DNA of 48,948 nucleotides from Acidobacteriota bacterium. GTDB lineage: Bacteria > Acidobacteriota > Vicinamibacteria > Marinacidobacterales > Marinacidobacteraceae. This document shows positions 26,032-34,859 of this stretch, in pieces; the stretch's first letter is position 1, and the number at the start of each line of letters is the position of its first letter. The position numbers and the translations under genes are program-made. Under the pieces are notes generated by a model, which saw nothing but the letters and a program-made list of their open reading frames with translations, was not told the origin of the DNA and made no database searches. The stretch covers positions 1-48,948 of the forward strand of contig JAJDUD010000053.1 of NCBI GenBank assembly GCA_022826825.1. The letters are read 5' to 3'.

Positions 26032-26256
26032 GCGCCGAAACTAGCACGCGCTGTCCGGGAAGGGCGAACGGGATTCCGCCGGGGTCGGCTCCTGGACCAC
26101 CGGGAGCGTCAGGCTCGGCGGTCCCGATGTCACGTGCTCCCCGTCCCTCGTTGGGCGTGCAGAGGGTGAAGCGGAAGAGGTCAACGGTGCCGTCGAATGA
26201 CCGAAGTGCTCCCGCCTTCCGCTACGATGCTGATCCGCGCGGTGCCCGCGCACCCG

Positions 26257-27477
26257 ATGACGCAGACGGATGCCCGGATCATCACCAGGGTCGCCCTCCG
26301 CAACTACCGGAGCATCGCCGCCTGCGATGTCCGGCTGGAGCCGCTCACCCTGCTGGTGGGTCCGACCGGTGCGGGAAAGAGCAACTTCCTGGATGCTCTC
26401 CGGTTCACCTCGCAGGCGCTCCGATTCTCGCTTGACCACGCTCTCCGCGAGCGTGGCGGCATCAACGATGTGCGGCGCCGTTCAAGCGGACATCCGAATC
26501 ACTTCGGGATTCGGCTGGACCTGAGCTTCCCCGATGGCGAAGCCTCCTACGCTTTCGCGGTCGGTGCGCGTCCGAACGGTGGCTACCGGGTGCGCCGCGA
26601 ATCGTGCTTGGTTCGTTCGACCGATCCGGCGCGGACGGGGCAATTCCTGACGGAGGACGGCAGGGTCCGAATGTCGGTCCCCGATCTTCCGCGGATGGTG
26701 CAGACGGACCGGCTCCACCTCCTTCCCGCGTCCAACCATCCCGTCTTTCGACCGGTTTACGACGCGTTGTCCGGCATGGGGTTCTACAACCTGAATCCGG
26801 AGCGGATCCGCGACCTTCAATCCTCGGCCCCGAGCGACGTGCTCGATGGAGACGGCGCCAACATCGCGAGCGTCTTCACCGCGCTGAAGTCCAGGTCGCC
26901 GTCCACCGCCAAACGGATCGTCCAGTACCTCTCGGTCATCGTTCCGGGAACGGTCGGCGTCGAGCCGAAGACGCTCGGTCCGAAGCTCGCGCTCGAGTTC
27001 CTTCAGCAGGTACGTTGCGACGACCGCCCTTGGCGGTTCCTCGCGAACAACGTGTCCGACGGGACGCTCCGGGCTTTCGGTGTGCTGGTCGCGCTGTTTC
27101 AGAGTGCGGGCAGGCTCTCGCCGATCGCACGGCTCGTGGGGATCGAGGAGCCGGAGAGCACGCTGCATCCGGCCGCCGCCGAAGCGCTGATGGACGCGCT
27201 GCAGGAGGCGAGCGAGAGTGCGCAAATTGTCGCGACGACGTACAGCGCCGAGCTCCTCGACCAGAAGAATCTGAAGGTGGAATCCCTTCTCGCAGTCGAG
27301 CGGGAATCCGGAGCAACGCAGATCGCACCCGTGGACAGGACAGCACGCGAGATCCTTCGCGACGGTATCTCAACCCCCGGCGAGTTGCTGCGCATGGAAC
27401 TGCTCGGTCCCGGCGCCGGTCTGCCGATTCAGGTTGGTCGCCAGTCACACTCACATGGTCAAAGCGCCACACCATGA
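26257..27477 (+). CDS. RecF-like AAA ATPase, first gene of a three-gene operon
   Basis: This predicted ATPase (about 406 residues) of the COG4637/AAA_21 type has VALRNYRSIAACDVRLEPL, Walker A GPTGAGKSN (35-43 from this start), a signature region NVSDGTLRAFG, Walker B GIEEPESTLHP and the late TTYSAELLD. No TOPRIM domain is present. ATG 26257 begins next to the conserved strand; in-frame ATGs at 26197 and 26227 give up to 20 more residues and no clear ribosome-binding site decides. The stop overlaps the next start as ATGA. Such ATPases often drive nuclease partners in defence modules. Confidence 0.85.
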   Translation: MTQTDARIITRVALRNYRSIAACDVRLEPLTLLVGPTGAGKSNFLDALRFTSQALRFSLDHALRERGGINDVRRRSSGHPNHFGIRLDLSFPDGEASYAFAVGARPNGGYRVRRESCLVRSTDPARTGQFLTEDGRVRMSVPDLPRMVQTDRLHLLPASNHPVFRPVYDALSGMGFYNLNPERIRDLQSSAPSDVLDGDGANIASVFTALKSRSPSTAKRIVQYLSVIVPGTVGVEPKTLGPKLALEFLQQVRCDDRPWRFLANNVSDGTLRAFGVLVALFQSAGRLSPIARLVGIEEPESTLHPAAAEALMDALQEASESAQIVATTYSAELLDQKNLKVESLLAVERESGATQIAPVDRTAREILRDGISTPGELLRMELLGPGAGLPIQVGRQSHSHGQSATP

Positions 27478-28103
27478 CGAGCATGACCATTTGTTGTGCG
27501 GATATCGGATCCGTCAAGAGAAAGAAATTTGGCTGGGCGGCCGTCTCCGGTCCGGATAGGAAGGAAGACTCGGGATCGTGCATTGTGGAGTTCGCCGAGT
27601 TTGTCGCCCGCGAACTCGAGGCGGGGACCAAGGTCTCGCTTGGCTTCGAGTGTCCGCTTTGGATTCCCGTAGCGGAAGAACCGTGCGAGCTCACACGAGC
27701 CCGTGGGGGAGAGGGCAATCGGCCGTGGTCTGCGGGCGCTGGATCAGGATCCCTTGCCACAGGCCTGGCGGAGGTCTCCTGGATTCTGGACAGAATCCGT
27801 CAGGAAACGGAACGCCACGAACACCACGTGGGGGCATTTCTGGATTGGAATCTCTTCCAGCGCGTTGACGGAGGTCTCTTCATTTGGGAAGCGTTCGTAA
27901 CGGGAGAGGACAAGACCGCATCGGATGAGGGTGATGCCCAGGCTGCCGTCAGGCGATTCCGGTGTGCCCTGTCCGATCCACCGTTGAAGAGTGCAGTCAA
28001 CCCATCGTCCCGTACATGCTCGCTGATCGGTGCGGCTTTGCTGTGGGCAGGCTGGTCCGACGACATTGGGCTCTTGAGGAAGCCCTGCATCGTGATCCGA
28101 TGA
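27474..28103 (+). CDS. Uncharacterised protein, possible RNase H-fold nuclease
   Basis: The 209-residue protein starts MTSMTICCADIGSVKRKKFG, with an Asp-x-Gly strand like the first strand of RNase H-fold proteins (DUF429 type). Acidic candidates follow at Glu59 (LGFECPLWIP), Glu129 (LFIWEAFVTG) and Asp141-144. A conserved-looking NRPWSAGAGSGSLATGLAEV block and the C-terminal LIGAALLWAGWSDDIGLL are present. The fold is inferred from strand order and acid positions only. Both ends overlap neighbours by four bases (ATGA), so it is tightly coupled to the ATPase and the XRE regulator. Confidence 0.6.
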   Translation: MTSMTICCADIGSVKRKKFGWAAVSGPDRKEDSGSCIVEFAEFVARELEAGTKVSLGFECPLWIPVAEEPCELTRARGGEGNRPWSAGAGSGSLATGLAEVSWILDRIRQETERHEHHVGAFLDWNLFQRVDGGLFIWEAFVTGEDKTASDEGDAQAAVRRFRCALSDPPLKSAVNPSSRTCSLIGAALLWAGWSDDIGLLRKPCIVIR

Positions 28104-28405
28104 CCGTGCGCATGGCCGAGGCGCCGGGCAGGATCATGGCCGGACTCGACGATGCGCGCGCCTACCGGAAGGGGGATCGCACCGGGTTCGTCGTACATGA
28201 GGTCGAGGTTGCGGATCCCGATGTCGTTGCAATTCGCGCCAGTACGGGGTTGTCGCAACCGGCGTTTGCGCGGAGCATCGGGATTCCGCTCGGAACGCTC
28301 AAGAACTGGGAGCAGGGCCGCCGGCGTCCCGAGGGACCGGCGCGCGTGCTGCTCGCATTGATCGCCAGACGGCCCTCGATCGTTCAGGAAGAGTTGGCGC
28401 GCTGA
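28100..28405 (+). CDS. XRE-type HTH regulator, HigA/NadS-like
   Basis: The 101-residue protein of the COG2944 type has an N-terminal MAGLDDARAYRKG helix and VHEVEVADPDVVAIRAS, followed by the HTH LSQPAFARSIGIPLGTLKNW and EQGRRRPEGPARVLL. Relatives are antitoxins of HigB-type toxins, but no RelE/HigB gene is adjacent; instead it is coupled (ATGA) to the putative nuclease. It is probably the operon's own regulator, and perhaps an antitoxin for the preceding protein. Confidence 0.82.
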   Translation: MTVRMAEAPGRIMAGLDDARAYRKGDRTGFVVHEVEVADPDVVAIRASTGLSQPAFARSIGIPLGTLKNWEQGRRRPEGPARVLLALIARRPSIVQEELAR

Positions 28406-28481
28406 CGCGGCCACCGGGGTCGCGGCAGTCCGCCGCCCGGTCGATGTTGCCCGACCCGAAAGCCGCGCGACCCTCCGGCGG

Positions 28482-29972
28482 TCAATCCCGAGGCGGACCG
28501 GTCCCTGGTGGCGGCTCCCCCAGCACGAAGTCGCGCCGGTAGTAGAGCGTGCCGCGCTTCACCGTGAGTTCCAGCGATTGCAGGCTCTCGGGACCGGTGA
28601 GCGGATCCTCCCGCAGGAAGACGATGTTGGCGTGCTTTCCGGCCTCGAGGGTGCCGATCGTGTCTTCCATCCCGAGCGCGACGGCGCCGTGGAAGCTCGC
28701 GGCCCTGAGCACGTCCAGCATCGGCATGCCGACATCGTCGTGGAACAGGCGGATCTCCTCGTGGAGGGCCGGGAAGGCGGAGTCGGGCGGCGTCATGCCG
28801 TCGGTGCCGGTCGCGACCATGACACCGGCCTCGTACGCGCGGCGGGTGAGCGCGACCGCGTCCGCCGTCTCGCACCGGGGACGCACCCCGCGGCGGCGGC
28901 GGTCGATGGGTGGACCGCGCGGCGGACCCGGGCGGCGGCTCGGGCCGGGGGCAGCCCCCGGGGGGCGGGGGGCGTTGACCCGGTCGATCTCCGCCATGCG
29001 CCTCTGCCCGATCTGGACGACGACCCGGATGGTGGCGTCGAGCACCGTGCGGTTCCGCTTCATCAGCGCGAACACCGCATCCACCGCCGGATCGTCGAGG
29101 TCCACGTCCACGAACCCGGTGCGTTTCCCCTCCTGTCCCTCGCGAAAGACGTCGTCCGGGATCGCCGCGCTGCCGATGCTGCACACGTGGGACATCGAGC
29201 GCACGCCCGCCCCCGCCACCTCGAGAGCGCGCGCCGGCCCGACGTGGGTATGCGACCACACCGGGATTCCCTGCCTCCCGGCTTCGGCCGCGATAGCCGC
29301 CAGCAGCTCGCCGTCGATGGCCGCGTACGTCTTGATGCCGGCCGCCCAGGTCCCCCTCGCGAGGGTCACCGCTTCGACCACGTCGGTGTCCTTGGTGACC
29401 GCCTGCATCCAGGACACCTCCCCGGGCGTCTCGCCGGCGGCCGAGGAAACCGTTCGCGGATCGGTGAAGAAGCGGGGCCCCGCCATCAGCGCCGCGAAGT
29501 GGAGGTCGGGAGCGGGGATCTCCTGGACCAGCGAGGCGCGCTGTAGGTCCATGAGGGAGCGTACGTCCCCCGCCATGTCGCGCGCCGTGGTGACGCCGCC
29601 GTAGAGCTGCCGGTTGAGGAGGAACTCGGCCCTGGCGCGGTTGGCCGAGGTCGCTACGTGGGTGTGCGCCTCGACGAGGCCGGGAATCGCGAACCACGCG
29701 CTCGCATCCAAGATCTCCGCTCCCTCGTGCGCCTCCGGCCCGAGTTCGCCGGCGGGCGCAATGGCGGAAATCTGGTCCCCCTCGACGACGATGGCCAAGC
29801 CGGCCCGCGCCCCGGCGCCGGTCCCGTCAATGACGGTCGCGCCCTCGAAGATGATCCGGGCCGGTTCGCTCGGGCCGCCCTCCGGCCCGGTCTGGGCGGA
29901 CAGCTCTCCCGTCCAACCGAGCGCGGCCGCGACCGCAGCGCTCAGGAGAGCGTTCCTGCCACCCGCCATCAT
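28482..29972 (-). CDS. Secreted amidohydrolase (imidazolonepropionase/prolidase-like)
   Basis: The 496-residue amidohydrolase has a signal peptide (to about residue 26, LSAQ), EGATVIDGTGAGARAG, the metal ligands of EAHTHVAT (HxH), SHTHVG, MSHVCSIG and the late VATGTDGM Asp. An unusual Pro/Arg-rich stretch (about residues 338-370, PRPPGAAPGPSRRPGPPRG) interrupts the barrel and may be a loop expansion. ATG 29972 lies 5 bases after the aminotransferase stop; a second ATG follows immediately. It is last in the seven-gene operon. Confidence 0.85.
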   Translation of the reverse strand: MMAGGRNALLSAAVAAALGWTGELSAQTGPEGGPSEPARIIFEGATVIDGTGAGARAGLAIVVEGDQISAIAPAGELGPEAHEGAEILDASAWFAIPGLVEAHTHVATSANRARAEFLLNRQLYGGVTTARDMAGDVRSLMDLQRASLVQEIPAPDLHFAALMAGPRFFTDPRTVSSAAGETPGEVSWMQAVTKDTDVVEAVTLARGTWAAGIKTYAAIDGELLAAIAAEAGRQGIPVWSHTHVGPARALEVAGAGVRSMSHVCSIGSAAIPDDVFREGQEGKRTGFVDVDLDDPAVDAVFALMKRNRTVLDATIRVVVQIGQRRMAEIDRVNAPRPPGAAPGPSRRPGPPRGPPIDRRRRGVRPRCETADAVALTRRAYEAGVMVATGTDGMTPPDSAFPALHEEIRLFHDDVGMPMLDVLRAASFHGAVALGMEDTIGTLEAGKHANIVFLREDPLTGPESLQSLELTVKRGTLYYRRDFVLGEPPPGTGPPRD

Positions 29973-29977
29973 GCGCG

Positions 29978-31852
29978 TCAGCCCGCGAACGCGTCCATTC
30001 GGGCCAGCGCCTCGGTGATCAGCTCCTCCGACTGGAGCATGGAGACCCGGGCATAGCGGTCCCAGCGCTCCCCGAAGGCGGTCCCGGGGAAGATCAGGAC
30101 CCGGGCCTCGGTGAGGAGGCGTCGGCAGAACGCTTCCGCGGAGAGGCCGAAGCGGGAGATGTCCGCCCAGACGAAGAATCCGCCCCCCTGCGCCGCGGTG
30201 GGGATGCCGAGCCGGGCGAACCCGTCGAGGAGCCGTTGCCGCCGGGGCGCGTAGATCTCGCGGAGCCGGGCCGGGAAGGCGCCGCCGCCGGCCAGCGCCG
30301 CCGCCGCCGCGCGCTGGGAAAAGAGCGGTCCCGGGCCAGAGAGCGCCGCCTTGGCGCGGGCGCAGGCGGCGATGGCGTCCGCCGGGCCGGTGAGGTAGCC
30401 GACGCGGAAGCCGGTCATCGCGTAGCTCTTGGAGACGCTTCCCATGGTCAGCGTCCGGTTCCGCATCCCGGGGAGCGTGGACGGCGAGAGGATCGGCCCC
30501 TCGCCATCGAGCGCCATTTCGGCGTAGACCTCGTCGGAGAGCACCCAGAGGTGGTGGCGGTCCGCCAGCCGGCAGAGTTCCTCCACCTCTTCCGCGCGGG
30601 TCCGGGCGCCGGTCGGGTTGGAGAAGTTCACGATCGTGAGGAGCCGGGGCCGCTCGCAGTGCCCGAGCACCTCCTCGGTGGCCGCGGCGCGCATCCCGAA
30701 GTCCTCGCCGTCTTCGCCGTGCACGCCCCCGCACGGCACCGGCGCCATCCGTCCGCGGGCGAGGGCGATGGCCTGCACGTACGAGGTGTACCGCGGGTCG
30801 GCGAGCAGCACGTCCTCCCGCTCGCCCACCAGCGCCAGCATGGCGAGGGTGATGCCCTCCTGGGCGCCGCCGGTGACCAGGGTCTCGGTGTCCGGGTCCC
30901 AGCGGATGCCGGTGCGGGCCTCCTCCCGCTCGACGATCCGTTCGCGGAGCCAGCGCTGGCCGAGGGGATCGAGCGGTTCCGTCTCGCCGATCCGCGCACA
31001 AGCGGCTTCCAGCACCGGCTCCGGAGCGTCGGCGTCGGGATCGCCCCGGCCGAGGCTGACCACGCCCTCGAGACGCGCGGCGAGCTCCATCAGGGAGTAG
31101 CGCGAGTCGTCCCTGCCCGGCTTGGCGAGCGTGGGCCGCGGCGGCGGTTTCGCTGGCCCGGCTCCCAGCAGCAGCGCCGCGGTCCGCTGCGAGGGGGCCG
31201 CGGTGCAGATCGAGACCGCCTGCTTCAGGCTCCGGAGCCGGCCCAGCAGCCGGGGCGGCACCCGGAAGAAGCCGACCCGGAACGGAGCGAGTTCGGGGAG
31301 GCCGTCGAGCGAGCCGACGAGCACCGCTTCCTCTCCCACGCCCGCGAGAAAGGGCGCGCCGGCCGGGAGGAGCCGGTCGCCGCAATCCACGATTTCGACC
31401 GGGGTTGCGCCCCCGGCCTCTTCGGGCGTGAGGACGCGCGCGACGACGCCGTCCGCGCCGGCGTCACCCACGGGAAACAGATCGAGGAGGGCGCTGGCGG
31501 CGAGCACTCCCGGGTCGCCAAGGGTCGCCGGGGACAGGGCCACGCTGCCGGGCGCGTCGCCGGCCTCCGCCCGCGCCCCGGCGAGCGCGACGAAGAGCGC
31601 CTCCTGCCGTCCGCCGGTGATGACCACCGTCCCGCCGGGCGGCGCCCCGGCCGCCTCGAGCCGCTGGCCGATGGCTTCCTGGAGTTCCGGAAGGCCCGGG
31701 CGGGGCGTGTAGTGCGTTTCCCCGCCCAGTAGCGCCGCCCGAAGCGCGGCGGCGGGTTCCGGGGCGAGCGCCACTCCGGGGTCGGGCAGCGTCCGGCCCG
31801 CCCCGAGCGCGTGCGACCGGTCGGAAACCGGGATCGGACAGAAGTGGGTCAT
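29978..31852 (-). CDS. Fused double aminotransferase (degenerate N-domain plus intact class I C-domain)
   Basis: The C-terminal part (about 255-624) is a complete fold-type I aminotransferase: substrate-side NFSNPTG (409-415), Asp440, Tyr443 and the PLP lysine Lys475 in GSVSKSYAMTGFRVGY. The N-terminal part (about 10-230) looks like a compressed second aminotransferase: HYTPRPGLPELQEAIGQRL, VITGGRQEALFVAL, and a FRVGFFRVPPRLLGRL block. However, the lysine motif reads GSLDG (180-184), with no Lys. At 624 residues it is well above the usual 400. ATG 31852 overlaps the SDR stop (ATGA). The amino donor is unknown. Confidence 0.85.
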   Translation of the reverse strand: MTHFCPIPVSDRSHALGAGRTLPDPGVALAPEPAAALRAALLGGETHYTPRPGLPELQEAIGQRLEAAGAPPGGTVVITGGRQEALFVALAGARAEAGDAPGSVALSPATLGDPGVLAASALLDLFPVGDAGADGVVARVLTPEEAGGATPVEIVDCGDRLLPAGAPFLAGVGEEAVLVGSLDGLPELAPFRVGFFRVPPRLLGRLRSLKQAVSICTAAPSQRTAALLLGAGPAKPPPRPTLAKPGRDDSRYSLMELAARLEGVVSLGRGDPDADAPEPVLEAACARIGETEPLDPLGQRWLRERIVEREEARTGIRWDPDTETLVTGGAQEGITLAMLALVGEREDVLLADPRYTSYVQAIALARGRMAPVPCGGVHGEDGEDFGMRAAATEEVLGHCERPRLLTIVNFSNPTGARTRAEEVEELCRLADRHHLWVLSDEVYAEMALDGEGPILSPSTLPGMRNRTLTMGSVSKSYAMTGFRVGYLTGPADAIAACARAKAALSGPGPLFSQRAAAAALAGGGAFPARLREIYAPRRQRLLDGFARLGIPTAAQGGGFFVWADISRFGLSAEAFCRRLLTEARVLIFPGTAFGERWDRYARVSMLQSEELITEALARMDAFAG

Positions 31853-32655
31853 CCCCCGAGGTCCTTCCATGCCTTCGCGGTAAGGGGAAGCCCGTTTGCC
31901 CGCACGGTGTCGGCTACCCGGTCGGCCTCGAAGCGCCGGCCGTTCGGCGCCCCCTCCCGGTTGCCGGGAAGGAGCGCGAAGGCCGCGAAGGCGGGACCGA
32001 GCGCTTCCGACGATCCCCAGGCCCGCTCCGCCTCGGGGATCGCCGCTTCCTCGGCTCGGGAGATCCCGGTGGGTTTGATGCGGCGCGAGCCCGGCGTGAT
32101 CGTGTTGGCCAGCAGACCGTCGTCTCCGCATTCTTCGGCGAGCGCCTTCGCGAGGCCCTCGATCCCGAACTTGGTGGCGCAATAGACGCTCTCGCGGGCG
32201 AAACCCATGATGGCGGCCTGCGAACTCGTCAGCAGGACCGAACCGCCGCCCCCCGCCCGGAGTTCGGGCAGGAGTTCCCGCACGAGCAGGAACGCCGACC
32301 GCAGGTTCACGGCCAGCATCTCGTCCCACTGGGCGTCCGTCGTCTCCTCGACGCTCCGGACGTGGAACACCGCGGCGCAGTGGACGAGCAGCGTGAGATC
32401 TCCCCGCGCAACCTCCCGGGCGCGGGCGGCCGCGGCGAGGGTCGCCTCCCGGCTGGCGAGATCGCAGACCAGGGGATGGAAGGGGCCGGGCCCGCGGCGC
32501 GCCGCGGTCTCGACCGTGGCCCGGAGTTCGTCAGCGGAGCGGTCGAGCAGGATGCACTCGGCGCCCTCCTCGGCGAGGCCCCAGGCCGCCGAGGCGCCGA
32601 GTCCGCGCGCCGCCCCGGTCACCAGGACGCGGCGCCCCCGGAGTCTTTCGCCCAT
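31849..32655 (-). CDS. Short-chain dehydrogenase/reductase
   Basis: The 268-residue SDR carries TGAARGLG (14-21), HCAAVF in place of NNAG, the catalytic LTSSQAAI with YCATK (Tyr and Lys), and NTITPGS. The C terminus is longer than usual (GAPNGRRFEADRVADTV). ATG 32655 shares one base with the DUF819 stop (TGATG), and its own stop overlaps the aminotransferase start. Substrate unknown. Confidence 0.88.
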   Translation of the reverse strand: MGERLRGRRVLVTGAARGLGASAAWGLAEEGAECILLDRSADELRATVETAARRGPGPFHPLVCDLASREATLAAAARAREVARGDLTLLVHCAAVFHVRSVEETTDAQWDEMLAVNLRSAFLLVRELLPELRAGGGGSVLLTSSQAAIMGFARESVYCATKFGIEGLAKALAEECGDDGLLANTITPGSRRIKPTGISRAEEAAIPEAERAWGSSEALGPAFAAFALLPGNREGAPNGRRFEADRVADTVRANGLPLTAKAWKDLGG

Positions 32656-33809
32656 CAGCCCGGCAGCACCCCCCGCAGCAGGTACGCCGTGCCGAACCCG
32701 AGGTAGTTCCCGAACCCGTAGCCGAAGATCCCCATGATCACCGCCGGCGCGATCCGGTGCTTCCACTTGAGCGCCATCCCGAGCGCGAGCGCCGATCCCG
32801 GCCCGCCCACCGCGGCCTGGCTCGACAGGGTGATGGTCGGGAGGTCGAACCGCAGGAGCCAGCCGATCCCGTACAGCACGGCGGCGTGGATCAGGATGAT
32901 CAGGATCATGTAGAAGAAGAGCCAGGGTCCCGCCGCCACCACCTCGCGCACGTCGGACCCGGCGCCGATGACGATGAAGAAGAGGTGGAGGGCGAAGTAG
33001 GACAGCATCGCGGAACCGTTCAGCCGCTGGATGGCCGGGATCTGCCCCAGGATCAGCGCGAGGGTCGTCAGCCACAGGACTTCCGGCACGCCGGGGAGCA
33101 CCCGGGCGAAGAGCCCGGCGGCGACCAGCGCGAGCAGGGGGATGGCCGCCAGGATCGCGAGATGGGTGATCGAGATCGAGCCCTCGGTCCAGGTCCGGCG
33201 CAGCGCGTCGGTGTCCACGTCGGCGTCGTCGGCCGCGGTATCCAGCGCGTCCGGTTTCGCCCGCCGGAGGAAGACCCCGGCGAGCGCCGAGGCGAGCGCG
33301 ACCTGCCCGAGCATCCACGGCACCGTCGAGAGGTTGTCCACCACGAAGGCGCCCGCGAAGAGGCTGGGGGTCATCTCGAGCCCCTGGCCGACCGCCGCGA
33401 AGTTGAGGCCTCCGCCCCAGAACGCTCCCGCGAAGGTGCCGCCGAGCTTCCAGGTCTCGGGTCCGAGCAGTCCCGCGAAGAGCAGACTCGCGGTGAAGGC
33501 CCCCACGAACGTGCCGAAGCCCGCGATCCCGAACCCCACCACCATGCGGGGTCCGGCGGTCTTGAGGTCGGCCAGCCGCGTCGAAAGGACGAAGAGCACG
33601 ATCGCGTAGGGGATCGCGTAGCGCGAGAGCGAGCCCATGAACTCGCCGCCGCGCGGGATGAGCCCGATGTTGGCGAGCAGGATGCCGAGCAGGGTGCAGA
33701 CGACCGCGGAGCTGATTTTCTGGATGACGGGGAAGCGCTCCTCCGCCTGCCGCGCCGCCGCGATGATCAGCAGCAGGAAGGCGAGGAGCAGCAGCGGCTG
33801 GGCGATCAC
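32655..33809 (-). CDS. DUF819-family integral membrane protein
   Basis: The 384-residue protein has about ten or more hydrophobic segments, including LLLLAFLLLIIAAARQ, YAIPYAIVLFVLS and the conserved GAFWGGGLNFAAVGQGLEM and AAVGGPGSALALGMAL. DUF819 proteins are predicted carboxylate or amino-acid-type transporters of the inner membrane. GTG 33809 was chosen: it overlaps the preceding stop by four bases (GTGA) and precedes the first membrane segment. It is probably the uptake step of the operon. Confidence 0.86.
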   Translation of the reverse strand: MIAQPLLLLAFLLLIIAAARQAEERFPVIQKISSAVVCTLLGILLANIGLIPRGGEFMGSLSRYAIPYAIVLFVLSTRLADLKTAGPRMVVGFGIAGFGTFVGAFTASLLFAGLLGPETWKLGGTFAGAFWGGGLNFAAVGQGLEMTPSLFAGAFVVDNLSTVPWMLGQVALASALAGVFLRRAKPDALDTAADDADVDTDALRRTWTEGSISITHLAILAAIPLLALVAAGLFARVLPGVPEVLWLTTLALILGQIPAIQRLNGSAMLSYFALHLFFIVIGAGSDVREVVAAGPWLFFYMILIILIHAAVLYGIGWLLRFDLPTITLSSQAAVGGPGSALALGMALKWKHRIAPAVIMGIFGYGFGNYLGFGTAYLLRGVLPG

Positions 33810-34849
33810 GGCATGCTCCCCGGCTCGCGCGGTGCGGGAGGTTCGACGTCCACGAACTCCGCCTCGCCGCAGAAGAGCGTCCAGTCCCCGGCGGTCGTGG
33901 AGGGATAGGTCCGGAATCCGAAGAGCACGCCGTCGCACGGAGCGTTCAGGTCTTCGACCGGGTTGCCGAGCAGGTCGAGGATGCGGAGGAGGGTCTGCCC
34001 CTTGCGGATGGGCTTTTTCAGGTGGTCTCCCGCCTCGCCGGCCGCGGGGCTCAGGATGCCGCTCCCGCTGGCGCGCACCACGTTCTGCCGGCCGCGCCAG
34101 AGTTTCGGGGCGAACCGAGCCTCGCCTTCCAGCATGCCGTAGTGCCGGCAGACATTGCCGATGGCGCGCTTCAGGATGTTCACGTTCTCACGGAACATCC
34201 CCGGCATCGTCCCGGCGCTGCCTCCGAGTTCCACCGTGATGGCCGGCTTGCCGTTCGGAGTCATGGCGGCCATGGGGGAGCCGGCCGGGTGCGGGGTGTC
34301 CAGCACGATGGTCCAGTCCGGCCCCATCGCCTGGGCGAGTTCCAGCCCCAGCGGGTCGTTCGAGGTGGTGAAGATCGTCTCGGCGAGGTAGCAGATGTTG
34401 CCGCCGGAGTGGAAGGTGATCTCGATGTCGGCGACGGCCGCCGCCGTCTTCCCGTGGGTCGCCGCGATCCGGTCGGTGAGGTAGCCGCTGGGGTTTCCCG
34501 GGTAGATCCGGTTCATGTCGTGGCTGTGGGTGTCCCGGGGGTTCCCGCGGGCCATGGCCTCGAACGCGCCGACGTTCATCAGCGGCACCGCGACGACCGC
34601 ACCGGTCAGGTCGGCGGGGTCCGTTTCCCGGACGAACTCGGCGACCGCGAGCGTCCCCTCCTGTTCGTCGCCGTGGATGCCACCGTCGATCAGCAGCACC
34701 GGTCCCGGCCGGGCGCCGTTCGCGATGAGGACGGGGAACCCGAGCGGGGTTCCGTCCACCCGACGGGTGGCGGTCACGAACCCGGAGGCCCGCTCGCCCG
34801 GCTTGCAGGCGACCGGCCCGACCGCGAGTTCCTGTTTCGGATCTGTCAT
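33806..34849 (-). CDS. Succinylglutamate desuccinylase/aspartoacylase-family hydrolase
   Basis: The 347-residue zinc hydrolase (M14-like AstE/AspA family) has GGIHGDEQEG with His59 and Glu62 as zinc ligands, MNRIYPG, His147 in EITFHSGG, the Glu of TVELGGS, and a C-terminal beta-barrel (about 250-335). Family members remove acyl groups from N-acyl amino acids or are DoeB-like deacetylases. With a transporter, a dehydrogenase and an aminotransferase around it, it would fit release of an amino compound for transamination; this is inference. It starts 10 bases after the 2-hydroxyacid dehydrogenase stop. Confidence 0.87.
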   Translation of the reverse strand: MTDPKQELAVGPVACKPGERASGFVTATRRVDGTPLGFPVLIANGARPGPVLLIDGGIHGDEQEGTLAVAEFVRETDPADLTGAVVAVPLMNVGAFEAMARGNPRDTHSHDMNRIYPGNPSGYLTDRIAATHGKTAAAVADIEITFHSGGNICYLAETIFTTSNDPLGLELAQAMGPDWTIVLDTPHPAGSPMAAMTPNGKPAITVELGGSAGTMPGMFRENVNILKRAIGNVCRHYGMLEGEARFAPKLWRGRQNVVRASGSGILSPAAGEAGDHLKKPIRKGQTLLRILDLLGNPVEDLNAPCDGVLFGFRTYPSTTAGDWTLFCGEAEFVDVEPPAPREPGSMP

Positions 34850-34859
34850 GTGCGATGGC

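Noticed and set aside
29978..32329. A single 783-codon frame including sequence upstream of the aminotransferase.
   Set aside because: The upstream part overlies the SDR gene in another frame; ATG 31852 overlapping the SDR stop is the natural start.
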